From positions 62,001-126,000 of the forward strand of contig PUQB01000161.1 in NCBI GenBank assembly GCA_003024785.1: a stretch of DNA of 64,000 nt, read 5' to 3'. Within the stretch, counting starts at the first letter, position 1, and every line of letters begins with the position of its first letter. The DNA is from Selaginella tamariscina. Its lineage: Eukaryota; Streptophyta; Lycopodiopsida; Selaginellales; Selaginellaceae. A model generated the notes under the pieces. That model was given only the letters and a program-made list of their open reading frames with translations. It was not told the DNA's origin and did no database searches. Below, in pieces: positions 24,042 to 36,189 of the stretch. The position numbers and the translations under genes were made by a program.

Positions 24042-25147
24042 ATGGGGCCACTTCATCATCATTTTTATTGGCTTCAGTTCCGAAATCAATTTCTTCAGCG
24101 CATGCAATATCTGAATCTTGTAAGGATGATGTACAATTAAATGATGAAGGGATAGGCAACGAAATAGTGGCAACGGATAAATGTGAAAGGGAGCAAACAA
24201 GTGATTTGCAAAATTCAAGAGGCAATGCCATCTCATGTTACTCATGGCCATATTGTGTTGTTGGATGTCAATGGTGTTCTGCTTCATCGACAAAGGCCCG
24301 AGGATAGAAAAAACAGAAATCAAACAAGGAGATTTCATACCTTGTCATGGTAAATTTCGATATGATATTATTTTTCGTCCAGGGTTGGATCGTCTCTTTC
24401 AAAGCTTAAGGAGATGGGTGCGCTTGTGGGGATTTGGTCATGCATGCAGATTCATAACTTAACACCGCTGTTGAGTTTACTTAAGAAACATTGTAGTGTT
24501 GCAGAAGAGGTGATTCGTAAAGATTGGATTTTTAACCAGCGAATGTGTTATAAACCTCTCGAATTTCACAATATAAAGAAAGGAAAGCAAGCATACTTCT
24601 TCAAGAATGAAAGAATAATTGGGACTCATGGGGAGATCAGTCGCTTAAGGATAACGAAGAATGCACATATCTTAGTAGTAGACGACTCTCCTCAGAAGGC
24701 TATGCTCAACCAAAACATTGCTTGTATTCATCCAATCACTTTCGATCCATTTCTGATATCGATATCATGATGAGCTAGTGAACTACTTGGATACGTGCCT
24801 CAGAAAGAAGAATCTCGAAAATTTTTGTGAGCAATATCCACCGTATCATACATTTCCTGAAGCTTTTCTTTCTCGTGATATTGAATTTTATAAAATGAAG
24901 GATAGCAACCGGGCGCTTTATAATATATTCTTAAGGAACGTCAGTTTTTAGATGAGCCTTTATGCAGACCTTTCTTATCACATCTTATGTATTAACAAGG
25001 ATGGCAACTCCCAATTGCATTCGTGAGAGTGTTAAGTGGTGGCAACAACATCAAGATATTGACCAAAATGATTTGATTAATCCGGAGAGTAATGATTTAG
25101 ACAAAATGAAAAGATTTCTTTGTATGATAGAAAGAAAGTATTTATAA
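24042..25147 (+). pseudogene. Gene Y: FCP1/NIF-type HAD-like protein (element I)
   Basis: Same gene as 7066-8160. Start ATG at 24042, but it is followed by one G fewer than in element II, so the frame is lost at once. A second base loss at about 24397 follows the RPGLDRLFQ segment, which here is better preserved than in element II. DDSPQKAML is at about 24678-24704. Further losses occur near 24750 and 24930. The stop at 25145-25147 is conserved. The lesions differ from those in element II, so the two copies decayed separately. Confidence 0.65.
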
Positions 25148-25400
25148 AAAAATTAACATGTTGATAAGAAAATGATTTCATTTGTGATAGTATTTCTTCA
25201 TTATTGTAAACTATTTTTTAGAATAAATATGAATATTCTAAGATATTTTAGGAATATTCCTTACTAAGTAAGGTTATTGAAGGATTAATTAATTAATTAA
25301 TTAATATTTAAGGCTTAATTACATATAATTAAATGATTAATTAATAATTAAAACTTAAGTATTAATTAGTAATTTATTTTATATTCCCATTTTCACGTAT

Positions 25401-25430
25401 CATGCCACTTTAGTTACAATGTGCATATGT
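25401..25430. repeat. Right terminal repeat of element I plus ATGT duplicate
   Basis: Terminal repeat 25401-25426 (CATGCC...ACAATGTGCAT, one C shorter than other copies), followed by ATGT at 25427-25430. Confidence 0.8.
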
Positions 25431-25827
25431 ATCAATACATAATACACATTGCATATATTAATACACATAATATATACATACACACGTGTATACACATAGA
25501 CATACATACATATTACATGGGTTTAGGGTTTAGGGTTTAGGGTTTTGGATTTAGGATGGATCATGCATGGTGTGTATGTATGAGAAGAAGAGAGTGTTGA
25601 AAAATTATTTTTGTACACATTGCATATATTAGTACACATATATACTTACACATATTATACACAGATATACATACATAGTATATGAGAGAAGGAGACAGTA
25701 CATATTATGGATCATGCATGGTGTGTATTATACACACAGACATACATACATATTAGTACATAATTATTAGAGAGACCGAGTACATATTATAGATCATGCA
25801 TGGTGTGTATGTTTGAGAGAAGAGAGA
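25431..25827. other. Element II core resumes: telomere-like and CA/TA-rich DNA
   Basis: Continues the sequence interrupted at 14828. Contains TTTAGGG repeats at 25518-25550 and repeated GGATCATGCATGGTGTGTAT blocks. No gene. Confidence 0.7.
25518..25550. repeat. Interstitial telomere-like repeat (TTTAGGG)n
   Basis: Four tandem TTTAGGG-type units, with further arrays at 27748-27773 and 27837-27865. Confidence 0.9.
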
Positions 25828-25832
25828 CAGTA

Positions 25833-27593
25833 TGTCATAATTTTTACTATGACTCGACCCTTTACTTTGGACGTTGACTGTTGTTACCTACTGTACTATG
25901 TTGATGGACCCTAGATGTAGTAGGAAACAGGCCTGCTTAGTGCACTTGGGTATCTGGTGATGGTCTGGCCGGGTGTCATTAGGTATTTGCAGGAAACTCT
26001 AAGCGAAGCTAGAACTTACCTTCTAGAAACCCACCCCCAATTTTGACGTCCCGAATAGGTTGTTTGGTCTTTGCAAATGAGTTCGGCGTGTTAAGTAGGG
26101 TTAGGAACACCCCTAGGGTTGACCTAACCCTAGGGTTGCCCTAACCCACGCCCTAAAACCCCCACCCCCTTGGGTAGGGTTTAGGGGTAGGAGTTATAGG
26201 CTCATATTGCTAATTTATCTAAGGGGCTAGAATTCAGTGCCAGCCCACTAATACAAACAAGTAAAGAGGGGGGGGGGCTCCGTCACATAAATAAGGTAGA
26301 GTATACGTAGGAGAGCTCCTGGGTTCATGAATGAGTTCGTTGCTCTTCTGCCGGTGCAAGCTTCAGCTTGTGTCGTTAAGGTACAACCCTCTGTTGTGCC
26401 GCCCTAACTTCCAGATGCCAGGGGTACGTCCCACCTTTGGGGTAGCTTACCCTTAACGTTGGCGAATCCATGCCTGGGAGGTCTTGTCGGAATGCACGTT
26501 CCAAGAGGCAGAGGTTGAGGCTTGTCTCTAGCCTCCTCCTCCACGTCAAGCTAGGTGTAGCACTCACGGCCAAGCAAGGCACATCCGTGTCCTTGTCCAA
26601 TTGTGGGCGTGGGATCTTGTTTGACATGTTCATGTTACCTGGTTCCTAGGGTTCATTGAGGGGTTCTAGAGTTGGCATTTAGGAACCACGTTTGTGGTAC
26701 TTGGTGCAACTCTTGAATCTAAGGGCTATGGCATGATAGCCCACATCTTGGAAGGCAGTGTCACATGGGGATGTGACACTGGGCTAAACGTCACATGGTA
26801 CAACGCCGAGGCACGCCTTTGGGGTTATGTCATGGGCTTGTCGCTAAGGGGTTGGATACTCTAGCAAACAGGCATGCTTGTGCTTGCACTAGGGTGCTAA
26901 GCCTTGGGCATCCGCTCAAGGGAGGTTAGGTCTCGTAACTAGGTGTGCTTTGGCACACTTGGCTAGGGGAGTGTTCTCCTTGGAATCCAGGGGTTGAACA
27001 ACCTAAGCTCATTAGCAGAAGCCCTTTCGTAAGGCACTCGCAAGGTCATGTGCTTAGGGTTATCCCAAACCTAGCCTTAGGGAGTTTGCTTAGCAAAACA
27101 CTCGTGTTCGCCTACGGCGCACACTCGTGTCCTCACTAAGTACTAGCCCTAGGTCTAGGGTGTAACTTGGCCACTCAAACCCTTAGGGGTTAGTCGTGGT
27201 TCAGGGTACCCCTTGTCGCCCTAAAGGGGTTGTACTCCCGGATGAGGGTGATTCCTCAAGGGGTAAGTGACAATGCCTTAGCTCTGTCACGGGGGTATGT
27301 GTGGAACACACGTCTCCTTGATGGGGGGTTAGGGCATGAGCCTGTCTAGGTCTTCTAGGGCAAGACCCTAAGTCAACTAGGGTTATCCCTCAAGGGTTCT
27401 GGGGGCAGACATTCTAGGGAGACTTAGGCTAAACCCTAAGTCTCTTGTCCACTTGGGCATTAGAGTCTAACCTTAGGGGTCGTTGGGGTTGTTCTGGGAA
27501 ACTTAGCGTTGCTCACACAGGGTGATGACGCCGAATGGCCACTTGGCAGCCACGTGTTGCCACGTGTTGGCCCTTTGGGTTAAAACTCTGACA
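25833..27593 (+). mobile_element. Solo LTR with 5-bp target duplication
   Basis: Starts TGTCATAATT and ends CTCTGACA, so it has the TG...CA ends of an LTR. It is flanked by CAGTA on both sides (25828-25832 and 27594-27598). It is 1,761 bp with no internal region, so it arose by LTR-LTR recombination or an equivalent loss. It interrupts the core of element II. Relatives: 5143-6789 (-), 44252-45885 (+), about 49107-50733 (+). Confidence 0.9.
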
Positions 27594-27747
27594 CAGTACA
27601 TATTAACATGGATCATGCATGGTGTGTATGTATGAGAGAAGACAGAAAGTACACATATATACATACAGAGTACACATATATACATGCACGTGTATACACA
27701 CAGACATACATACATATTACATGAGTAAATTCATTGTGTTACATATT

Positions 27748-27865
27748 AGGGTTTAGGGTTTAGGGTTTAGGATGGATCATGCATGGTGTGAAGAGAGAGT
27801 GTTGAAAAATTATTTTTGTACACACATGTATACACAGGGTTTAGGGTTTAGGGTTTAGGGTTTGC
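27748..27865. repeat. Two further TTTAGGG arrays
   Basis: TTTAGGG units at 27748-27773 and 27837-27865, separated by a GGATCATGCATGGTGTG block, within the element II core. Confidence 0.85.
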
Positions 27866-27959
27866 TCCCAACAAGCTTAATATAAATATTACACATGTAA
27901 ATTCAATGTGTTACATACACACAGATTGAGTACATATATCATACATGCGTTGAACATGA

Positions 27960-28985
27960 TGTTTTCAATAAAGAAGCAACATATTTCTTCAGTTTGGTTT
28001 AGGGTTGTGCATGTGTGTGCATATGTGTTTTTGTAAGTTCTTGTAATGCGTGTGTAAATTTATGATTGTGTTTATATATGTGTGCAAAACAAACATCGAA
28101 TAATTAAGAAAATAATATTAATAAACACACTATGAACATATTTTAAATTATACATAATAATATATGATTTTATCTAATATATAGCCATATATAGTTTTAA
28201 TAATATATATTAATTTAATATTGATAAAAAGGTTTAACATTGAAATATTCTTGAAATAATAAGAAATTAATTGAGAAAATCCCATTAATATATACAAATG
28301 TAAATTAAGTACTCAAATAATTAACTAAATTAATTATCATAATCATGTTTAATATTGGAATATTCTTGGAATAATAAGAAAATAATAAAGAATATCCCAT
28401 TAATATAAAGAAGATTAATTACTCAAGTAATTAAGGAAATGATATTAATATATATATTATTAAAACTATATATGACTATATATTAGATAAAATGATGTAT
28501 TATTATGTATAATTTAATAATAGTGTGTATTAATTTAATATTGATAATAAGGTTTAACACATGAATATTCTTGAAATAATAACAAATTAATTGAGAAAAT
28601 CCCATTAATATATACAAATGTAGAATAATTACTGCAATAATTAAGAACAAGACTAATTTAATTATGATAATCAGGTTTAATATTAGAATATTCTTCAAAT
28701 ATTAATAAAATATTAAAGAATATCCCATTGATACTAGGAAATGAAAACTAAATACTCGAGTAATTAAGAAAATAATAATAATAAACAGACTATGAATATA
28801 TTTTAAATGATACATAATAATATATCAATTTATTTATTGTATAAGTATATATTTATATATATATATATATATAAATATACTTGAATACTAAGAATGTAGA
28901 ATATAGTCTAAAATTTCGTAATATTAAACAGCTTGAATCACTTGAATAACATTAAATGCAATTTTAAAATACTCATTGGAACTGG
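27960..28985. other. AT-rich core of element II
   Basis: More than 1 kb of A/T-rich DNA made of diverged repeats containing AAGAATATTC, TTAATATATAC and GAGAAAATCCCATTAA. No gene seen. Inverse of about 19380-20300. Confidence 0.7.
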
Positions 28986-28989
28986 AGAG

Positions 28990-30296
28990 TATATATGTCA
29001 GAGTGTCGGATATTTGTGTCAACTCATCTTAAATTTTATTTTCTGTTCTTTTTAAAAAATTTGAATTTCTGACATATGTATTGTCGGTCTGACATGTAAA
29101 TTTGAAAATGCATTTAATTTCCCACTCAAATTCAGATCTGGTTCTTTCTCCGGCAAGGGTTTCTTCATTTCTGTATTTTTCACTCTTTAGATCTTCTTTT
29201 TTCTTCATAGTGATCATCTCAGGAGCGAGATTAAATTGGGTGCTATTCTTTATAGGAAAGCACGGCGCCTTCAGTGCTGTTTACAAGTAAGTATTATAAA
29301 CAAATTTAAAAATACTTATAAAGATTCACTCTCTTACATTCTCTCTTAAAATTACAATTTAGGGGTTTAGGAATGCATTAGGATTATATATATTCCGTTA
29401 GGGATTTATCCCGTTTAAATATCCTTTTAACTTAATATTCTAGGTTAACCGGGGCGGCGGGATTAATCCGGCCATTTCTTTTTCGCCTCTTCGAAGAGGT
29501 GGCGGGATTAATCCCGCCACCATCTCTCGGGCAATGCTTCTCCGCCACTGAAAAAGAGTGGCGGGATTAATCCCGCCGATAACCTTCTCAACTGATGAAG
29601 AGTTACCAGAATTTATTAAAAGAGTTGTCGGCGGGATTAATCCCGCCAACCATTTTAGGAGGCAGGGAAGGGGTGGCGGGATTAATCTCGCCACCACATC
29701 CCTGTTTTAAGGATTTGGGGACAGGATTATCCGAGATCTCTTTGAAATCATAGTTTTGGAGAGAGTTATGTGCGGGTTTAATCCCGCCACCCATTCCCCG
29801 TCGTAAGAATTGTGGGCGGGATTAATCCCGCCTTGGACTCCCTCCGACAAGGAAGAGCCGGCGGGATTAATCCCCCGCCGGGGACCTCTCTCCGGCGAGG
29901 ATGAGTCGGCGGGATTAATCCCGCCGGACTCCCTTCCTCGTCGGAGAGAGTCGGCGGGATTAATCCCGCCGGACTCCCCCCGAGGAGGAAGAGGCGGCGG
30001 GATTAATCCCGCCGGCTCTTCCTTGTCGGAGGGAGTCCAAGGCGGGATTAATCCCGCCGACTCTCTCCGAAGGGGTTGAGTCGGCGGCGGGATTAATCCC
30101 GCCGACCGTTCCTCGTCGGAGGGATTCGTGGGCGGGATTAATCCCGCCCATCAGTTGTATTAATCAAACATGAGATATTATCTCTAAACATAATTATGTA
30201 TTATTGCATATGCATATTATTAAGTAACCGTAATTCAGATTTCTTAGAAATATTGCATAAACAGATATCATAAATAATACAATTATTTATGTGCAG
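28990..30296 (+). promoter_or_regulatory. Candidate promoter, leader exon and first intron of the transposase gene
   Basis: Inference. TATATAT at 28990-28996. The transcribed leader would end at a consensus donor (CAA|GTAAGT, exon edge 29286), conserved in element I. The coding exon is preceded by an acceptor (TTTATGTGCAG, ending 30296). The intron (29287-30296) would contain palindrome array D. Confidence 0.4.
29450..30150. repeat. Palindrome array D (element II, transposase side)
   Basis: About 15 copies of GGCGGGATTAATCCCGCC at 35-60 bp spacing. The left half has AT-richer spacers; the right half has spacers built from TCCGACGAGGAA-type words that are themselves inverted around the motif. 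It ends about 150 bp before the transposase coding sequence. Confidence 0.95.
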
Positions 30297-33200
30297 GACA
30301 ATATGTTTAATACTGGAGATAAAGTATGTCTTCTTCGGAACAACGAGATAGTTGGCACTGGAACTGTGGAAGTTCGAGATAATAATGCATCATGTCACAA
30401 TATTGCCCAAGGATCTTGTGTGTACGTATGGGTGAACACCATTTACAAGCATGTTGAGGTTCTGGGAATGGAATTTGAGGAGGGTTCTCCTGTATTGTGG
30501 AATTTGGATGAAGTCAAGGCTGACACAGAATATGCAGAGTCACAAACAAATAGTAGCACGAGTTTACCAGATGATGGCTTGCCTGCTGTGATGGATGAGG
30601 TGATTCTCTTTCTTCGTGAGATTGAAGTCGGAAGAGGCATCATCACAGCTATAAATCCAATGGAAGCAGTGTCAGAAGAGAAACTAGGGTCCGACTTCGT
30701 GGGTGTAGTTGTGACAGAGGTTTCACCTAATGGCACATTGTATCCTGGATCCCTCGTGAGGTGGCGAACATCTGAATTAAGACGGCAAGATGGTTCAACA
30801 TATTCTGGGTTGGATTTCAATAATAACAACCCGGAAGAACAACTCATATTTGAAGAGGTTCCTTGCATTGGTCCTATTGTAAGAAAAAGGCGATTCATGG
30901 GTTGTAGATCTTCCCCTGCAAGTTTCAGCAAGAGGGTAAAGATGGATCCTACATCTTCCGAAAGTGTTACGAGCATTTCCACGATTGACTGTTGCAAGAA
31001 GAAGTGTTGTCAGATGGCAGACCGGAATGAAATTACCCAATGTAGACATGTCTTTCGTATGCTCACCCAAAAGCAAAGGCATGAGTTTGTATATGCTGCA
31101 CTAACTGGGTGTATTGATGGAATGGCCTCGGACACAGGTTATCAGAGTACATCCATGGTATTTAATAAGGTGGCCATCTGCTTCAAAGCTTGGTACAGTA
31201 TATACGGGATCCCAAAGACCACGTTCTACCGTCGGAGGGATGAGTGGCTAGATGGAGCGCGAACCTCAGTTCATGGGAACACTCGCTTGGTCAAAACCCG
31301 CTCTCACATCATGGCAGCCATAGAGATACTCAAGGCTTTTGTGGAAGCAAATGCAGACAGGATGCCTCACAAATGCCGAACCACAAATGCAGGGGTCAGG
31401 GAAAATCTCAAGGTTTTACCTTCAATCTACACTCAATTGAAACTGTGTGAACATGTGAACAAGTGCCTCAGTTTGATGGGGCTCCAAGCAATCTGCACTG
31501 GTACCTTCAACAACATATGGAATACTCATTTTAAGGATGTGGAGATTGCAAAACACTCTAGCTTTTCTAAGTGTGACACTTGTACATCATTGAAGGCTGC
31601 AGAGGCTTGTGCAAAAACCTTGGTGGAGATCACTACCATTCAAAGGAAGATGGAGGCCCACATGATTGCACAACAAACTTGCCGGTCTCAGTACTATGCA
31701 CACCGCATGCTTTCTGTGTCACGCCCATCAGAGTACCTGTGCTTGATCCATGACAAGATGGATCATTCAAAGACCAGCATTCCAAAGCTCTTTGCAACAC
31801 CAAAGTGCCTTGGAAATGTCATGAAACTTCCGATTTCATTGACAGGTGTGCTAACACATGGACACGGTTGTGAGTCATATGGACACTTTTCACTTCCACA
31901 TTGGTCTAGCGACTCCAATTTCACTATTGGGTCGTTAGCCATGTGTTTCAGAAACCTTGAAGCCCACTCACAGACAAGTCCTATCAGTGATCTCAAAGTG
32001 AAGAAACAACACCTTCAACCTTTACATAATGCTCTCATGAACACATCTGCACTTGAGGCTACTTGGGAATATGAGAGGCATTGTCAGCAACCTGCACAAA
32101 AAACAGATGGCCCTGTTGAGAGTTCAGGTTCAGTGGAGGGATCTAGCTCAAATAGTGTACATGTGTCCTCAACATCAAATAAGCTTCCTCGTCATTTGCT
32201 TTTACAGATGGATAATTGTGCAGGCGAGAACAAAAATAGGTAAATCATTTTACTTAAGGGTTTCTCAAGCTCATACTTACTTTTATTTTCTAGATATGTG
32301 CTAGCATACTTGTCAATGCTTGTTGCCAAAGGTGTGTTTGAAACAATCACGCTCAGTTTCCTTATGGTTGGTCACACTCATGAAGATATTGATGCGTTCT
32401 TCAGCAAGGTCTCCAACTCTACAAAAAGGACAAGTGCACTTACCTTACCGCATATGATGAATCTTTTTGAAAATTGCATCTCCAAAAAAAGTTGTGCTTT
32501 GCTTGTGACTGAGGTGCCAGACTTCAAAAAATTTCTCAAGGAGTATATAAAAGAAGGGAGTGATTCTTTAGTTGGTCACCTTGTGCCGCTACAATTCTTT
32601 TTCTCCATACGAGATGGTATACCTATTATGCAGTACAAGTTACGGCCATCAGAGCAGGAGTGGTTACCGAAAGAGGGCTTAATGCTCTTCAAAAGTGGAG
32701 AGGATGGAAAGCCACTTCTCCCAGAAGGACAACCAGACCCTATTCCATTGAGTGCCCAGCTCAAGGAACAAGAGGTTATTATTGATGGCATCAAAAAATA
32801 TGTGGCATGGGTTCAAAAATCGATGCCAAAGAATTCTGATAAGGCAACTGGTTACTCAGAACTATATAAGCATGTGGTCAACTATTGGGAGACTGTTGTT
32901 CGAGAGTTGGAAGGGCCTACTGTCACAAGTACAGAATTGCAACACCCTTTCTGGCCTAAAACAAGGTGGCGAGAGGAGATTGAAATGACATCACTGAGCA
33001 TAGACGACATAGAAGCCAGTAGTGATGTGGAAGTGCAAACCCCACACTTTGTTGGACAAAGGAACCAAAAACCTAAAGCATACTTTGATTGCTGCAAGGA
33101 TCTTCAAAAACTAATGATGGTTCTCATTACTCCAGATGCGTCATATAATCAGCCTATTTGGATGGGTCAAATTATCGACACACCTGAAGTAATCACAAAA

Positions 33201-33422
33201 AATAGTATTGTTAAGGTTGCATGGTTCAAACCACAAAAAAGGCGACACGAGAAGGAGAGCGAAAGATATAATGGATGCCTAGAGAAAACATGGTCTCCCA
33301 ATCAAAAAGACCCAGCATGTTTTATAAATGTTAAATCCATTCGATATGGGTGGATGTCAAGAAGCGTTGATAAAGTCACGATTAACAAAACTGCAAGGGA
33401 ATGTATGTTTTCTGAAGCTTAA
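30297..33422 (+). CDS. Intact DUF7869-like, putative DDE-type transposase (element II)
   Basis: Coding exons 30297-32239 and 32294-33422, with a 54-bp GT-AG intron splitting GENKNR|YVL; about 1,020 residues with no internal stop. The first in-frame ATG is at 30303; an acceptor just before 30297 suggests an upstream leader exon. Residues ~1-60 and ~100-170 hold two GDKV.../GRGII...-type beta-rich modules, weakly like DUF8039 of plant transposon proteins. A Cys-rich stretch (CCKKKCC) follows at ~235. Further on come HDKMDHSKTSIP, MDNCAGENKN and VGHTHEDIDAFF, the order expected for acidic residues of an RNase H-like DDE/D fold. I recognise these as DUF7869-type; the transposase role is inferred from its position inside the terminal repeats. 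It is the only intact gene of the element in the window. Confidence 0.8.
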
Positions 33423-33928
33423 AGCAATTACAAAATTATAAAATATCATATATTTAATATTCATAATTATTATAAACTCTTTAATAATAGTACCAAATTG
33501 TATACTTAACTATATAAATTTAAAAAATGATATGGAAGATTGACTATATTATTATAGGATTTATATATATATTATTACTACTACAAATTTTTAATTAATA
33601 ATGTTATATTTAAATATTAATATTTTAATAACAACATCAATATTTATATAATGTACCTCTTATGCTCTTCCTTAATTGTTATATTAGGCAATATATTATA
33701 TAATTTAATACATTCTACTTTTATAATGTTATTAATTTTTGTTCAATGAATGCTATAATTTATTAAAGGGTAGAATACAAAATAGAATATTCTAAAGAAT
33801 ATTCTCTTTTCAAACATATATTCTAAAGAATATTCCTTTAATATTAGAAAATGCTAATTAAATAGCTAAAATTGCTAATTATTAGGAAATGGGACTATAG
33901 CCATGCCCATTTTAGTTACAACTTGCAT
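33423..33928. other. 3' non-coding tail and right terminal repeat of element II
   Basis: AT-rich with GAATATTC pairs. The terminal repeat is at 33902-33928 (CATGCCCATTTTAGTTACAA then CTTGCAT). Confidence 0.8.
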
Positions 33929-33939
33929 CATAAGAGAAG

Positions 33940-35875
33940 GCATCATCGCAATGTTCTCCTTTTTGACGTTGGCGTGCAATAAATTCTTGCCTAGATCTTC
34001 CGAGTGATTCACCCATTGGACAAGCATATTATTGTTTGTCACATGCAAATATTTGCTGACCTCTTCGTATGTTGAGGCCGAGGTCCAACCCAGTTTGTGG
34101 TAGTGTATTCCTAACCACTCCTTGAAGTGCCTGACCATCTTCAACTCCATTACCTTGACATGAAAAGGAGAGGTAGGGATGTTGTTGTTAATATGTAGTT
34201 TGCCATCAATCAGCAAATCAGTCAAGACTTCCATCTCCTCCATCGTTGTTCCATTTAAAGGCTTCAACCACGTGAGCTTGAAATCCTCGGGCAAGAGATC
34301 AACATCATCAAAAAGGATGTTTCCTTCCTGCCCACCTGGCAAAATCAATTGCAGCAATTTCTTCAATCTCTGAATAAAAAAAGACAGATTAATATATTGG
34401 TGAGATAAATCCTGCCAAAATAATTTACTTACCCAGTAGTTGAACATTGTTCTTTCCCTACAATAGCTCTTTATGGTCGCTCAAGAGTTTCCCACATGGC
34501 TCGCGTGTGTTTGAACTTCTCCTATATTTTGTTGTTGTAGTGGTTGGTGTCGGCAGTGTCCCATTTCGCCGATAACTTATGGTACTGCTGGATTGTGAGA
34601 TTTGGCTTAGCTAAAAACATTGATCTTTTTGTCAGTTTCTCACGTGTATGCTTGAAAACTTTTGTTGCCATCGTTCCTTTGTTGTGTTCATCGAGAAGTC
34701 GTTGGGCTGCTGTTATTGTGTGTTGGCCACTAATGATGGAGTATTTGATTCATTTTCTATTCTTCGTCTGAATCTTGTGATTTGTTCTGGTGTTGTCACC
34801 CACACTTTCTCAGCACCTTTCTTTCTTTCGTAGTATGGGAACAAAACAGCATTATGTGGAACGGTGTAAGAATTGTCATCCTTCATCTTCTTCATGAGCT
34901 CAGCTACACGTTTTTGGTTAAGTGGCTTGTAATTGAAGTTTGGGTTGACACTGCAATACTTAACCCTACACTCATAAATCTTATCATTTAACATCATTTC
35001 CTTGTGGCTTATTGTAGCATAGGATGCCACAGGTGCAATTAACAAAACGACAAATGATTTTCTTCTGCAATCCGAATCAACATGTGTGATCCCCGACTAC
35101 AACTATTCTAATGTTCTCGGCACACTCTTCCAGCTTCGAAAGATTCCTAAGCAAATTGAATGTGATCTGTAAAGAACCTGGAACCGAGCCACCCTCTTAA
35201 TCTCCCTAATGATGTCGCTGTGTTTTTCTTCAATGTGAAGAGGGATGATTGCTCCACTTGTGGATGTTTTGTATTGTGAAGCAATATCTGTGAAAATACA
35301 CCTACTCGATGAGTATGGAGATCTTCAAAGTAGACATCTAACTGGATCCCCTTCATAAATGGGCTTTCGTTGAGTTGAAGAAGAACTCCACGGTCAACAT
35401 CATCAATAAAAACGTGAACGTCATTATCTACAAGTTGACAAAACCACTCGAGATTAATGTTGTAACTGGCGACCTATGGATCTAAGAACGTGACATTGGA
35501 TGGAACAAGGCATATGTGTCAAGCATCGTCCAATCTGGGTTCGCAACCTGCTTTCGAGTGCTTGACTAGTTCCATTGTTTTGCTTGTCCACACGATGTGA
35601 CAGAGGTTAGTTTGATAGCAACCATGGTTGCTCCAATGCGCTTCCTATTTATTTTAAAATATGGCCAAGTTGATTCCAGAATCCCCTGCCCATCTCTTCT
35701 CTTGATCTCGTCTTCAATGTCACTTCAATTCCACATCTGAATACAAAAATAATTAGTTCTTCAAGCACATATCCGAGTATAATAAATTTTATTATAATTC
35801 TTACCCAGAATTTGACAACGACTCCATATTAATGACTCAATTTCCTTGTTTGATTAAATTGTCCTTCTGCACAAT
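33940..35875 (-). pseudogene. Gene X fragment with ParB-like domain (element III)
   Basis: Matches the N-terminal two thirds of X. It preserves the ParB-like region better than element II: an intact stretch of about 110 codons (35045-34713) runs from ISHKEMMLNDK through VNPNFNYKPLNQKRVAEL to VWVTTPEQ. The frame then changes at the same point as in element II (about 34745), before the SGQHTITAAQRLL segment. Other stops and frameshifts (near 35370-35600 and 34440) and loss of the methyltransferase-like part make it non-functional. Confidence 0.6.
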
Positions 35876-35996
35876 AATACAATATGAATACAAATCATAT
35901 AAAAATGTACACACACTTGTATAAACCCGAATATACAAAATTATTACATAGATAAATTCACATACACCCCTCTTTGTCTCAGAGAGAAGTGGAATT

Positions 35997-36083
35997 AATT
36001 GTCCAAAGCTCACGTTTGTGCTAGTGCAAAAGACTGATAACATTTGATTTTAGAACCACCACAAATGTGAGTTTTGGACAGTT
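35997..36083. repeat. Conserved hairpin (element III copy)
   Basis: Arms 35997-36020 and 36060-36083, matching the hairpin at 11718-11804. Confidence 0.7.
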
Positions 36084-36189
36084 TCACATAATTTATTGGC
36101 TTTTACTTAAAATATTATGATAAGATGATAAAAGTAAATAAAATGAGATATGCAACTTATATATAATACACATATATATTCACATGGAA

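Larger units (their letters stand above)
14829..25426. mobile_element. Element I: sister copy nested inside element II, opposite orientation
   Basis: A 10,598-bp copy with terminal repeats at 14829-14855 and 25401-25426 and flanking ATGT. It contains a broken DUF7869-like gene (-), palindrome array C, AT-rich and telomere-like core, microsatellites, array B, the 3' part of gene X (+) and gene Y (+). Compared with element II it lacks about 2.7 kb: array B passes directly into the X gene at about 22763, so the ParB-like part is absent. Because it is inverted relative to element II, the locus forms very long interleaved inverted repeats. Confidence 0.85.

Noticed and set aside
25518..27865. A true chromosome end or a fused telomere
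   Set aside because: Only a few TTTAGGG units at each place, present at equivalent positions in two transposon copies, and flanked by ordinary element sequence.
29102..29290. A 62-codon frame in the candidate leader exon
   Set aside because: Its start context is weak and the frame is not kept in element I; better read as an untranslated leader with a donor at 29287.
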